A DNA stretch of 64,000 nucleotides from Rhynchopus euleeides. Taxonomy: Eukaryota; Euglenozoa; Diplonemea; Diplonemida; Diplonemidae. How positions within the stretch are numbered: the first letter of the stretch is position 1; every line of letters begins with the position of its first letter. Positions 9,950 to 20,765 of the stretch are shown here, one piece after another. The translations under genes and the position numbers were made by a program. The stretch spans positions 248,001 through 312,000 of the forward strand of contig OY723292.1 in NCBI GenBank assembly GCA_963210315.1, read 5' to 3'. The notes beneath the pieces were generated by a model. The model was given only the letters and a program-made list of their open reading frames with translations. It had not been told where the DNA came from and did no database searches.

Positions 9950-12603
9950 TCATGGAAAGGCGGCAGCGACGACTTCGCTGTCGCGGCGCAGCGGGGCAGA
10001 CGCGTAGATGTAGGCGTCTGGGTCGGCACGTACAGCCGCCAACACCACCTCCTTGTCGCAGCACAGCGCTGTGGGTGCGTACTGCAGGGCACATCCCTTC
10101 TGGCGCACAGCGGCCAGCACCAGCTCACGCTTGTTCCACAGTGTGCTGTGAGCGAAGCGCAACGCAGTGCCGCAGCTCATCACGGCTGCGAGCACCACCT
10201 CCTCGTCACTACAAAACTCAGGATCGGCGAACTGCAGTGCGTCGCCGTGTGCGCGTGCCGCTTGAAGCACAACCGATCTGTCACTTCGCAGTGAAGGGTC
10301 GGCGTACTGCAGCGCCCTCCCGTCCTGCAAGACGGCCGTCAGTTGAAGGTCCTTGTCATGGCACAGTGAAGCACTGGCGTAGCGAAGAGCGCGCCCGCAC
10401 TTGCGTACGGCTGCAAGCATGAAGTCTCTGTTGCTGAGGAATGAAGGGTCGGCGTGTTGAAGAGCATCCCCGTTGGCGTGTGTGGCTGCGAGCACCACCT
10501 CCTCGTCTTTGTGGAATGTGACGTCGGCATATTCGAGTGCATCCTCTGACGACCTCACAGCAGCAAGCGCGACCTCACGATCCTTGCGCAGGATGTCTGA
10601 AGCATACCACAAGCTGTCACCGTTGCCCCGCACGGCTGTGAGGACCACATCTCTGTTGCTGCGGATCGACTCATCACAGTACTCCAAGGCACACGGGTCC
10701 TGTGCCACCGCAGCAAGCTGCACCTCCCTGTCGCTGGACACATTAGTTGGGTTTGAACCGAACGAGGTCCGACCCCGGCCCGTCGGCCACAGGTCCGAGC
10801 TAGCCTGTCGAGCAGGCTATCCAGCGTCCGTCCGGCATGCGTGTGTGGGGGTGGGGAAGGGAAAAGACACACGGGACACACACCGGTGTTAGATTTAAAA
10901 ATGGAAGCTAGAAGGGCACACACCACAGGACGGCAGGGGGCTGATGGCAGCCCCCTACCCGCCCCCTCAGACGGAGTGAAGAAGTGTAGCTAAGCTACTA
11001 GCAAACGAATGTCCGAAGGCCTCTCAAGCAGTGTGACTAGCAATTGCCTCGTAACCTGCGAGCCGACGAGCGCCAGCTGTTGCGTGCACCACGGTAAAAG
11101 GGAAATCACAAACACCACAACATCAATAACGCTCAAAGCTGCGAAAAAGGGCCCCCCGCTGTATTGAAATAGGGCACGCAGCGGAAAAATGAACGGATCT
11201 TCGCCGGTCTCTACCCTCACCGTTACCGGGGTTCGCCACGTGGAGGCGCCCGTTCAAAAGGTTCACCCCTCCCTGTCGCTGGACACAGAACGGTTGACGC
11301 AGTCCAAGGCACGTCCCCGCAGCTTGACGCACCGCAGCACGAAGTCTCGGTTGGTGTGAAGCGAGGAGTCTGCTTCTCTGAGCAAAGGGGAACAACGCCT
11401 CACACCTGCCAGCACCACCTCCTCGTCCTTCTTTAGGTGTGATGGTGCACATTGCAGTGCGTAGTAGTGCCCCCACCCTCTGCTGTGCATCGCAGCCATC
11501 ACCACCTCCCTGTCGCCCTGCAGGGAAGGGTGGGCGTGTTGGAGCGCAGCGGGGGAGGTCTCGACTGCGGCAAGCACCAGGTCCCGGTCTTGATGAAGTG
11601 GCACATCCGAGCACGGCTCCACCGGCTCGGGGATATGCTTCAACAATCCGCCGCTCCACAGCACTGCCTCGCGTTGGAACTCCCTATCGTTGCGCAGTGC
11701 CGGAGATGCATTGAGGAAGTTGGTTCCCCACAGGCGCACTGCAGACACCACCGCCTCCCTGTCGTCGCGCAGTGCCTCACAGCAAGTGATCCTTATGTCT
11801 CGGCGCATCCGCATGGCACGGACAGCTACCTCTTTGTCGTTGCGCAGTGCATTGCTTGCGTATATGATACCACTACCTGCTGCCTTCACCACCTGCCTGT
11901 CGTTGCGGAGGGAATCGCAGGCATGCTTGAGTGCGTCGCCCTTACATTGGACTGCCGCCATGACTACCTCCCTGTCGGCCCGCAGCGCTGCATCGACATG
12001 CTTGAGTGACTCCCCCTGCCTCTGCACAAGAGTGAGGACGAAGGGTTTGCTGCTCAGTAGTGCAGGCGATGCATACTCGAGATTGGATGAAGCGAGGAAA
12101 GCCACCAGCACTACATCCTCATCCGCACGCAGGTCTTCGGAAGCGTATTGAAGTGCGTCATAGTTGCGCACTGCTGCGGTGACGATGTGTCTGTCGCTAC
12201 GGAATGACTCATCGAGGTGCTGCAACGCTTTGCCGTCACACTGCACCATCACAAGCGCCACATCACGCAGACGCCGTGCCCAGGCAGGTATGATGTTAAT
12301 GTCAAGGGCAGACCCAGCCGGGTTGTGAAGCTTCTGCTCCTGCAGCATTTCAACGAAGCGAGCACCCGACAGCGCCACGTCGATGCAGCACCCCTGCGAC
12401 ACACCTGCGGCACCGCACAGAGGCGTGCTGTCGTCGAGCACCTCCCCATCCACCGACAGCTCCACATCCTCAGGAAGCGCGTCAGCAGGTGACCCGAGCA
12501 CCACGTCGAGTGTCTTTGCCTTGAGATGAACCGGCGTGTCGCCCTCCCCGAGGTACACCGCATGCTGCTCCCCACACAGCATGTTCTTCAGGAACACCTC
12601 CAT
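9950..12603 (-). pseudogene. Ubl-DUF4116 repeat gene split by a 525-bp insertion
   Basis: The upstream fragment (11263-12603, 446 aa) has an N-terminal ubiquitin-like domain (about residues 1-80, starting MEVFLKNMLCGEQ), then a helix with IPAWARRLRD, then DUF4116 repeats of about 22-25 residues (consensus LRxDREVVLAAVRxxGxALxYA). It ends abruptly at NRSVSSDREG-stop. The downstream fragment (9950-10741) resumes in phase with SSDREVQLAAV and carries about ten more repeats to the stop at 9950. Between them lies a 525-bp insert flanked by 20-bp direct copies. DUF4116 is a domain of unknown function; a protein-interaction solenoid is an inference. The gene is either broken or, less likely, the insert is removed as an intron. 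Confidence 0.85.
10743..11267. mobile_element. 525-bp insertion with 20-bp target-site duplication
   Basis: The sequence CCTCCCTGTCGCTGGACACA occurs at 10723-10742 and again at 11268-11287, exactly flanking this segment inside a DUF4116 repeat. A duplication of this length is typical of target-primed retrotransposition (LINE fragments, SINEs). The insert has no long coding frame and no clear poly(A) tail. The minus strand contains GGTTCAAACCC (10748-10758), which fits a tRNA B-box consensus but sits at the wrong end for a tRNA-headed SINE. Potential splice signals at its edges (a GT just inside 11267 and CAG within the left duplication) would keep the reading frame with a two-residue insertion. 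Confidence 0.8.
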
Positions 12604-13190
12604 TGCTTCAACCGCCCTGCTTGGTCTGGCCTATATGTCTGGTGGTGCGGTGTGGCGAAGTGTGCGTGCTGATGCCACAATGTTCTGAGGTGTGGGGCAC
12701 AGAGGCAGGACAACACACAAACAAGAAGGGCAACACATCCAGGCCACGCTCGGAAGACGTGCATGGGTGCAAAATAGTCCACATTCAAAATTATTAAGCC
12801 TCTGTTGGCATCGGAAGGACAAGGGGGAGAGGTTGAAGAGGGGGTTGGGGGTCCCACAGAGAGAGAGAGGTCGCTTCTACACTCTCGATCACAGTCGTCC
12901 TCCACAGTCGTCAGGGCAATCATATTTTCTCAGTCACAGGTACTACTGCAAACGTTTCAGGCCTATGCATTCGAATCGGTGAATTTTTCAGTGCTCATTG
13001 TGCCGCTTCGCCACTCCTGGCTGCAGAGGGGGGGCTGGGGTAGAGTACACAGGACACATGCCTCGTGAGTTCCAGACCCCCTCGAGGGGTGCCGCTTCCC
13101 CGTGTGCATGCACCCAGCAACCCCACAGTGTGTCCACCAGGCAGGAGGCTGGGCACTCCGACAGGAGCGGAGGGCTGTGTGTCCGCAGGG
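12604..13190. other. Spacer, nothing recognised
   Basis: 587 bases between the Ubl-DUF4116 gene and the B-box/WD40 gene. Short frames only, with no RNA gene or repeat that I recognise. Confidence 0.45.
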
Positions 13191-15023
13191 CTACTCATCC
13201 ACAGCGTTGCATGTGGAGACAGCAGTCACCTGCACCTGCCCCTTCCCACCCGTGAAGACCCACCTGCCACAGGTGCTCAGTGCGACAGCAAAACAGTACG
13301 ATGCAGGCAGTGTGCCCACGCACTCCCCTGTGCTGAGCTTCAGAAGGTGTACCTTCGTTTTGCCGATCACTGCCACCAAGTCGCCCTCCTGCGTCACAGC
13401 CATACGCATCGGGTAGCATGTGGCTGTCCACAGAGTGGACAGCCACATCGTCAGCAGGCAGGTGCGTGTGGTAGTGCACCACACCTTCACGGATTTGTCG
13501 AACGAACACGACACCAGCTGTGTCTCGTCTGTGGTGAGGGTAACTTGACGCACGTATTGAGTATGACCCTCGAGGATGTGTGTGTGATGCAGGTTGTTGA
13601 CGTCCCACTCGTGTATCGTCTTGTTGTTGGGTGCTGTGGCGAAGATGCTTTTGTGTGACACTGCGAGGATGAAGAAGTGGATAGACACAGCGGATTTGAG
13701 TTCATTAGTACACACACCCTCCACAACATCCCACACACGCAGTGACTGGTCTTGCGACCCTGTCACCAGACGACCTGTGTGTGTCCACGCTGCCGAGTTT
13801 ACTGTGGCAGTATGACCTTGCAGCTTGTGGGTGCGTTCCCACGTCGCTGTGCAGAACACAGCAACTGACTTGTCACATGAAGTAGAGACAAGCCACTTCC
13901 CACAGCTTGAGAACGCAATACAAGTCTGAACAGAGCTGCCCTGCTTCAACTGCACCACCTTCTCTGCAGTGGTCGTGTCGTACACAAACACACCGCCCTC
14001 AGTCGTGCCAACACAGCACAACCTCCCGCATGGTGACACTGCCACGCTGTCAACAAGTAATTCCTCAGTGGCGTACTCAGCAGGAGCCTTCACCAGCATG
14101 CGGACGGATGGGACATCAAGACTGACGCAGGACTCAGGAGGGACCGCCTCCGCAGTGCACAGGGCGCTCAGCCGTGCACTGCGATGCTGCAGCGTGCGTG
14201 GCATCTCCTCAGGCAGGGCGAGTGCCGCCTCCAGTTGTGACTCCAGTGCGGCGCGCTGATTGATGTAGTGTTCGCACAGGATGATGTGGCCACGTGCACG
14301 GAACAGACGAAGGTACTTCTCATGCAGCAGCTCGTGTGTGGCGGCGATGCCCTGCCTCACGAGGCGCTCCTCCTGTTGCAGGTGTGGCGTCGCACGCAGC
14401 TGCTTCTTGGACGCACGTGCCTCGCGCAGGTACAACCTCCCACGCAGTTCCTCCTCCTCATCTGCAACATCGCACCGCTGGTCGGCCTCCTTCTGTGCAA
14501 GCACCGCGGTGCCGAAGTGTACCTGCACCGCCGCCTGCTCCGTGTCGAAGTTGTCAGCAAGATGATCCAGCGTCGCCACCGCACCTGCATATCTCTCGCG
14601 TGCCTCCACCAGCTGTGCCTGCACGGTGTCGAGCTGTGCACGCACCGCCCTCTTCGTCGGGTGGAACGCATCATCAATGTGGATGAGGACGTGGCCTCGG
14701 TGCGCATCCAACGACACACACCGCACACACAGAAGCTGAGACGCACACCCCTCATGCATGCACACCATGTCCGCACGCTGGTTGTGAACCCCACACACCT
14801 CCAGCATGTGCTCTTCCGTGATCGGTTGGAACCTGGGGCGGTGTGCCTCTGCAATCGCGTTGATGGGATGCGCTGCTGCAAAACACGCGTCACCGCAGAA
14901 GCACCCCGTCACACCGCTGTCCTTGCAGCCGTGGCACACCGACGCTGCATCCTTGCCGCACCCCATGCACTTCCCGAGCGGCGGTGCAGTCGCCTCCGGG
15001 AAGGTGTCGCTGCTTGACCCCAT
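13191..15023 (-). CDS. Zinc finger/B-box/coiled-coil/WD40 protein (TRIM-like without RING)
   Basis: About 610 aa from the ATG at 15021-15023 (MGSSSDTFPEA); the open frame runs 74 codons further upstream without recognisable protein. Near the N-terminus is a cysteine-rich finger (CMGCGKDAASVCHGC, then CFCGDACFAAAHP) resembling MYND-type zinc sites. A B-box-like finger follows, with C/H pairs in CGVHNQRADMVC and CVRCVSLDAHRGH, then about 150 residues of coiled coil, then a WD40 propeller with blades ending in FVYD, LRVWD, HEWDV and VKVWC. The last blade (LSTGECVGTLP, then VALSTCGRWVF) matches the end of the Ubl-WD40 protein at 32577-33704 and the remnant at 42230-42470. Finger plus coiled coil plus propeller resembles TRIM scaffolds, but no RING is present, so ubiquitin ligase activity is not supported. 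Confidence 0.85.
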   Translation of the reverse strand: MGSSSDTFPEATAPPLGKCMGCGKDAASVCHGCKDSGVTGCFCGDACFAAAHPINAIAEAHRPRFQPITEEHMLEVCGVHNQRADMVCMHEGCASQLLCVRCVSLDAHRGHVLIHIDDAFHPTKRAVRAQLDTVQAQLVEARERYAGAVATLDHLADNFDTEQAAVQVHFGTAVLAQKEADQRCDVADEEEELRGRLYLREARASKKQLRATPHLQQEERLVRQGIAATHELLHEKYLRLFRARGHIILCEHYINQRAALESQLEAALALPEEMPRTLQHRSARLSALCTAEAVPPESCVSLDVPSVRMLVKAPAEYATEELLVDSVAVSPCGRLCCVGTTEGGVFVYDTTTAEKVVQLKQGSSVQTCIAFSSCGKWLVSTSCDKSVAVFCTATWERTHKLQGHTATVNSAAWTHTGRLVTGSQDQSLRVWDVVEGVCTNELKSAVSIHFFILAVSHKSIFATAPNNKTIHEWDVNNLHHTHILEGHTQYVRQVTLTTDETQLVSCSFDKSVKVWCTTTRTCLLTMWLSTLWTATCYPMRMAVTQEGDLVAVIGKTKVHLLKLSTGECVGTLPASYCFAVALSTCGRWVFTGGKGQVQVTAVSTCNAVDE

Positions 15024-16065
15024 CGCTCGTCCACCTGCTGATTGGCCGGTGTGTCTGTGCATGTGTCTGTGTTGAAACAAACTTGCCACCAAAGGTCGCT
15101 GCAAACAAACTTTGCTTTGGACATGTTCTGTTTGTAGGGCTGACACTTCGGGGCTGTGTATCGACCGCGCTTGGTTGCGACAGCTGTGCTGGACCGCCTT
15201 CCGCTCACACGGCCGTGCTTGCAATATACAAACCTCCATCGACACCTTCTAACAAAGAGTGCATGCCCAAGCAGGCGGGGGGCGGGTGGGTGGGAGTGCC
15301 GACTCGCTCCACGTGTCCCTACAGACACCTATTTACAGAAGTCATGAATATCTGGGGGCAGGGTGGGGAGATGGGGGAGACAGAGCGGGATAAGCACAAG
15401 GCCACATCCCACGTTGAGGGGACAGCAGGCAGAGAGCTGCTGGGGCTGCGCTGAGGCAACGGCCTCCCCTCCCCCCTCCCCCACCCAGAGAGCAGAGCCC
15501 CACTGGAGGCAACGTACACTGTACTACACGGTGGGGGGGGGGGGGGCGTTTGGCTTCAAATCGAAGCAAAATAACACGAGAGGAAGGGGGGGGGTAGTGA
15601 ACAAACCAGCAGGGGTATGAGGGGGAAAGGGGTGAAGTCTTCGTTCCTCAGCACAGCCAGTCACGACTCGTCAGGTCAGTGAGCTCACTAGGCCAGGGGA
15701 AGAAGGGGGAAGGTGTCCCCCCCCACTCACTTTGTTTTACCACATTGTCACAGAAGAGGGTCGCAAAGGCTCCCTCCAGGAGGAGCGGGGGGGGCCTCGC
15801 TTCGCTCAGAAGTGTGCAGAAAAAGTGAGCTCCCTCACACATAAGAGGGTCAAGTGACTGGCTGGCATTGCGTTGGCGTATACCGGTATGTAGGCAGGGC
15901 GAAGCCCTCCCACCTCCCACCCCCCCCTCCTCCCCCACCCCACAGCAGCGCCACAACAGCAGGCAAGCGAGAAAGCTAAATCATCTGGACACAAAAAAAA
16001 TCTACACACATAGGGGTGGGGGAGGTGGGGGGGGGGGGGGGGGGTAGGGGGGGTCAAATGGGGGT
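15024..16065. other. Spacer, G-rich plus strand
   Basis: About 1 kb without a gene. It has long G runs on the plus strand (15531-15547, around 16027-16044). Positions 15789-15842 (GCTTCGCTCAGAAGTG then AGTGAGCTCCCTCACA) resemble one end of the small inverted-repeat element at 20535-20642. Confidence 0.45.
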
Positions 16066-17165
16066 GACAAACACGATTTTTCAAAAAACCGGCGCAGAGG
16101 CCCCAAAGCCCCCGTAAACCCTCCAAACCCCCCCCAGATCGGTCCGGAAACCCATCGAACCCCACTTTTCCACCATTCCGGGCACCTCAGGTGCCCGAAT
16201 TGGGGTACCTAAATTTTGTGCCACCGTTTGGTACCGTACAGTGCCACTGTGTGGGAGGTTGGAAAAGAAAATGCCCCAACACACCACATCTGAGGGTTGC
16301 AATGCATGTTGCTTGCCAACCACGTCATCCGGTGGGTGTCAGGCGCTATGTAGGTGGCATTAGCCAGGTCTTCGATGTGTTCTGGCTTGTATATATACCT
16401 CCCTGCCACCATGCACCGGGAGGCTGCCTGTAGGTACGGAACAGTCCAGATGGTCGTGTGATTCCTGTGCAGCAGTGCTCCACAACCGGGATGTGTTGAC
16501 AACGACTGTTGCAACACGAGCTGTACATTCCGGGAACACATGAAGTGCGCTGTCGTGGTACCCATTGTGCCAGAATTGGTAGTTGCTGCGGTCTACTTTG
16601 CCTGGCCCAAGAGCACTGGTACTGAACGGTTCAATATGCGTGGCGAGGTGAATACAACGGAAGCGCGCAAAGTCAATACAGCTCTCGGATGGCGGGTGGT
16701 GGTGCCACTAGTGTGTGACGTTCACTCGAGGATACAACGCATCACAATGAATCAGCAACCGTGGACCGAGTACAATACGCTCTCTGTGGCTGGTGTGGGG
16801 GACAAAGGCAGTGCCTGTGCCGCAGGCAGGGAGGTATATATACAAGCCAGAACACATCGAAGACCTGGCTAATGCCACCTACATAGCGCCTGACACCCAC
16901 CGGATGACGTGGTTGGCAAGCAACATGCATTGCAACCCTCAGATGTGGTGTGTTGGGGCATTTTCTTTTCCAACCTCCCACACAGTGGCACTGTACGGTA
17001 CCAAACGGTGGCACAAAATTTAGGTACCCCAATTCGGGCACCTGAGGTGCCCGGAATGGTGGAAAAGTGGGGTTCGATGGGTTTCCGGACCGATCTGGGG
17101 GGGTTTGGAGGGTTTACGGGGGCTTTGGGGCCTCTGCGCCGGTTTTTTGAAAAATCGTGTTTGTC
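16066..17165. mobile_element. Foldback-type element with 342-bp inverted arms
   Basis: The arm at 16066-16407 and the arm at 16825-17165 are nearly perfect reverse complements, about 342 bp each, separated by a 417-bp spacer. Similarity continues imperfectly outward to GGGTCAAATG (from about 16051) and CATTTGACCC (to about 17197). The spacer has no long open frame; a 110-aa plus-strand frame (16540-16872) matches nothing I know. Long inverted arms with a short unrelated middle are typical of foldback transposons or large MITEs. A transcript would form a long double-stranded hairpin. No clear target-site duplication is seen because the flanks are G-rich. Confidence 0.88.
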
Positions 17166-17197
17166 CACGTAAAAGGGTGGCATTTGACCCCCCCTAG

Positions 17198-17800
17198 GGG
17201 GGGGGGGGCCTAGTCGGGGAGATTTTGTCGCCCCAACGTGCAAAAGAAAAGAAGTGGGGGGGGCTACCTCACAACTTTCGGGTGGCCATCATCAGCTCAT
17301 CACAAAAAAAAATTGCAATTCCTCTTTTGGGATCGACGACCACAAGCCTGGCGTGTGTGGGGCTAGTGCAGCAGGTCCGCCCTTTTGATTTTTGCCTCTT
17401 GCCCCTCCACCTTCCCCCCTTCCCCCCTTCCCCCTGTTGAGAGCATACACCGCGGGTGATATTTTTCAAACGAGGCAACACACCGCGCATGGCGGGTACC
17501 CCCGGGGGAAGAGATGGGGGTTGGCACAGCAAAGGGGGAGCTGGGGGCGTTAGGCGCGACTTTCGATGATCGCCAAGACCCCCGTTTCCGTTCGGACTGT
17601 CTTCATACAACGATTCCACGAGGCTAGATCGTCTCGGGTCGAGTCAAGTCGGGTCCAAAGCTGGTTGGGCAGCGCATCCCGTGGCACAGAGCGGAGTCGA
17701 CAGGCCTGGGTTCCAAAAGCCGATGAGAGGTCGCGCAGGTGCCTATTCCACTGTTCTGCTGAGTGGCTCCTCTCCAAAGGGGAAGGGTCGGTGGGTGTGC
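17198..17800. other. Spacer downstream of ANP32
   Basis: About 0.6 kb. It contains a pyrimidine tract on the plus strand (17398-17437). An open frame at 17550-17804 begins with GTG, touches the ANP32 stop and shows no family features, so I do not call it. Confidence 0.45.
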
Positions 17801-18980
17801 TCACTGCCGCTGCCGCTTCATGTCAGGCTCGTCGCCCTCTCCGTCGTCACCCCCGGCAGCAGCGTCCGATGCATCTGCGACCCGCTTCCGCTTCACCGCG
17901 TTGTCGGGGTGCTCTGCAATCCCGTCCTCATCCGCCTCCTCCTCCTCCTCCTCCTCGTCATCCTCCGTCTCGATCCCGGCGTCCTCCTCGTCCTCTTCCT
18001 CATCACTGTCCTCGACGTTGTTCCCGTTTGCATCCTGTGTGCGCGCGAAACAACAAAGGTGTTGCCCACCCAGACACAAAAAGAGAAAAGGGCAAGGCGC
18101 CATTTCGTTCTCACCCAAACAAAATCGTGCTCCTCAAAGGAGTCGCTTTTCTGTGACAAGGCACCCTGTCCAGCAGCTGTGGGGGAACAGTTCCGGACTA
18201 CTTTTTTGTTGACCGCATCCACAACAAAATGAGGAGGCCGTTATTGTTTTGGTGAATTTTCCCCACTCTTCGCATCACTTCTGCGACGCACAGAACATGC
18301 TGCCATACCACGCTGTCCACGATCTTCAGGGATGGGATCATCCCACGCAGCTCCTTCTGGTAGTCGACCTCCTCCTTCAGGCAGCGCTTCACAAGCGGGT
18401 TGTCCCCGACATCGAGCTGCTCCAGGCAGGCACACCCCTTCAGCGGGGCAAGGCTCTCTGTCGTGTAGAACTTGTTGTTCGACAGCAGCAGCCTCCGCAC
18501 CTTGGGGTAGCGCTGCGCGAAGTCCTCCGGCAGGTCTGCCAGCAGGTGGTCCGGCAGCTCCAGCGACAGCAGCTGTGGGAACGCGGGAAGGCCCTCCAGG
18601 GACCGCAGCCGCAGGTTCGGCGCGTCCGGCTGGTAGACACTCAGCTCCTTCAGGTTTGTGAAGGGCGTCAGGAGGCCCAAGTCCCGGATGCTGTCTGTGA
18701 TCTGTGGGGGTAGGTGGGGTGGGGTGGGGGTGTGGTGCCTCAACAAATTGGTGGTGCGAGGAACCCGAGAGATTGCTGCTGTATTTTCCAAAACGCCGGA
18801 AGCAAAACCCCCTATTCTTCAATTCCTTCCGTGAAAAGGGCACCCCCCCAACGCCTGCATGCCAGGACATACCTCGAGAACATGCACCTCGCTGGCATCC
18901 CGGTCACCCTGCTGTGCGGCGATGCTCTCCCGGGCACGCTTGTTCCAGTCGACAACCACAACATCGTCCTGCTGTGCCAT
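17801..18980 (-). CDS. ANP32-like acidic leucine-rich nuclear phosphoprotein (3 exons)
   Basis: Exons 18873-18980, 18309-18701 and 17801-18034 join in phase 0 at both junctions into about 244 aa. The introns are GT-AG: donor GTATGT at 18872 with acceptor CCCCCACAG before 18701, and donor GTATGG at 18308 with acceptor CGCACACAG before 18034. Exon 2 carries leucine-rich repeats (LKELSVYQPDAPNLRLRSLEG, LLLSNNKFYTTESLAPLKG) and the LRR cap ending IPSLKIVDSV. Exon 3 is a long D/E tract followed by the basic motifs VKRKRV and MKRQRQ, which look like nuclear-import signals. ANP32 proteins act in chromatin (histone binding, acetyltransferase or phosphatase inhibition) and RNA export. Intron 2 contains a copy of a dispersed repeat. 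Splice sites are by inspection only. Confidence 0.9.
18113..18225. repeat. Dispersed repeat copy inside ANP32 intron 2
   Basis: Shares ordered blocks (AAATCGT-CTCCT, CACCCTGTCCAGCA, GAACAGTTCCGGACT, TTGTTGA) with two copies at about 29637-29860 and 30055-30280. It lies wholly in the second intron of the ANP32-like gene. Confidence 0.7.
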
Positions 18981-20508
18981 GGCACAAGCTTCCGCAGCAC
19001 AGCTGCGAAGCTTCCTGTTGGGCGCAGGACAGTGGATGCAGCAACAGGGCCTACACGGTGGGGCTGCACTCAACGGAAAGCTTAACGCGGGGGGGCGGGA
19101 GGGGGGTCGGGGGTGCGCGTGGTGGCGGGGTGGCGTTCTCCGTCACCACCGATCAGAAGTACAACAGCAGGTGTAGGTATAACAGTATAACAAGTCAGGC
19201 GGGCTGCAGCTGCAGCCCGCGGAAGGAGAGATCTCCCGCTCTAAATGGTGCGCAGCGCACCGTATACAAAGTGGCACATCGCGTCGCCACACATAAGTCA
19301 GGGTGTTGCGAGCAGCTCAGTGGCCCTGCCTGGCTGCTCTGCATAAAGGCTGCAGCAGGTGTTTTGTTTTTGGGCGGTGTTGTTGTGTTCTGCCATACTG
19401 CTCTGAGCCACGCAGCCATCACCATACCCACGGCATTTTGTTTGTTGTTGTGCAGAATGGAGTGCATAATGCACCGACGACCCTGTTGCTGCCCGGGTCT
19501 CTGCACTGCGTGCGCCCCATGACATATTATTTTCCTTTCAGAAAGAAGAACAGAGTACAAGAGATACAAAGGGGTTTGGGGTGAGGGGGCTTCGAAATAC
19601 AACTAGGGGGTGGTTCGTGCAGGGTCATCCAGGGAGAAGACGAAGGGACAAGGGTCATAAAACAAGCAATGCGGTGTTCGTTGATCGCGAACGGGGTGGG
19701 TTGGGAGGACAGAGGATGCACTGCACCTCGGCACTGCGGTATGCCATCACACACTGCTGTGTGGCGGTAAGCGATACTGTCGCATTTTTTTTTCAACCCG
19801 GCAAATATGGCACCTTGCCGAAAGAAATACAGTTCGGGGAACACGGTGACAATGGCAACTCCAACCGAAGCTGCCGAGCGGGAGGAAAGACGCGCAGCTG
19901 ACACAGGGTGGGGGTGGGGGTACTGAAGTAGAAGTCGAAGGAATCACAAGGGTGTATCCCCCTTCACTCATTCACGGGGGCGGGGGGGGAGGTGCAATGC
20001 AAGCATTCTGATGAACCGAACAGAGCTTGGCTTGCGCCCGGCTGGGTGAAGTAGTAGAGTCACACCCGTCATATAGGTAGACTGTCGCCTGTGTGCCAGA
20101 CTGTGCTGGTGGCACTCTATCTCGTGACCAGACCAAGAGGATTGGTGCTCTTGTGGTCCACGTGGTGGCGACACACACAAACACACACACAACACAGAGA
20201 ATATTGTCTTGGACACCTGTCTGTGAGGCCCACACGCCTCTGAGGACGGAGCTGGCGGGGGTGGGGGGCCCCCAGGCACACCCGAACAGCGGGTGTGCCA
20301 CAGCCACTTTTACATAGTTTCACACGGCACCCCACACCCGACAATCAGGTGTGACACCCGGTATTGGATACTCCCGCCCTTCGCTCCCGCCTCAGAGGCT
20401 GGGCCTCGCAGTGTATAGTCGTGTCGAGCACACCGAGCGGCACACTTCCAGGCCAGCTCTTGATGTGACCTCCACTTTCATACACAAACACACGCACGGG
20501 GGGGGGGG

Positions 20509-20707
20509 GGGTTCGCTCTGTGCCAAACTGTGTCGGGGGCCTTCGCTCAGAAATGCAGAGAAGTGAGAAATGGTGAACTGCCTCACAAACTGGCTGCAAA
20601 GTGACACAGTTTGACACACAGCGGCACAGAGCGAAGGCCTCCGTCGGTTTTGACCCTCTTTCTGTGAGACGACTCACGTTTCTGCACTTCTGAGCGAAGG
20701 CCCCGCT
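20509..20707. mobile_element. Small inverted-repeat element (MITE-like), apparently nested
   Basis: The core 20535-20642 (about 108 bp) starts GGGGGCCTTCGCTC and ends GAGCGAAGGCCTCC, giving near-perfect terminal inverted repeats, and matches 28580-28690 along most of its length. On its left (20509-20534) is GTTCGCTCTGTGCCAAACTGTGTC, and on its right (to 20707) is TCTGCACTTCTGAGCGAAGGCCCC. These are the two halves of a copy in the opposite orientation, comparable with 61203-61272, so one copy seems to have inserted into another. Confidence 0.7.
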
Positions 20708-20765
20708 CCACGTGAATCTTTTTATAGCAGGATAGACAATGCCGATAGCACTTGCTTGTGCACAC
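20706..20765 (+). repeat. Copy of CGTGAATCTTTTTATA repeat
   Basis: CGTGAATCTTTTTATA followed by a degenerate GTAGACA/GCACTTGCT segment, resembling the fuller copies at 26758-26822 and 33900-33965. The TCTTGATGTGACCTCCACT half appears separately near 20458-20477. Confidence 0.55.

Noticed and set aside
10748..10758. tRNA or tRNA-derived SINE head (B-box GGTTCAAACCC on the minus strand)
   Set aside because: No A-box or cloverleaf at the right distance, and the box is about 10 bases from the edge of the insert, the wrong end for a SINE head.
16540..16872. 110-aa plus-strand frame in the foldback element as a transposase
   Set aside because: Too short, no DDE, YR or zinc motif, and it runs into the inverted arm.
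17550..17804. 84-aa frame abutting the ANP32 stop
   Set aside because: Begins with GTG and has no recognisable features or supporting context.
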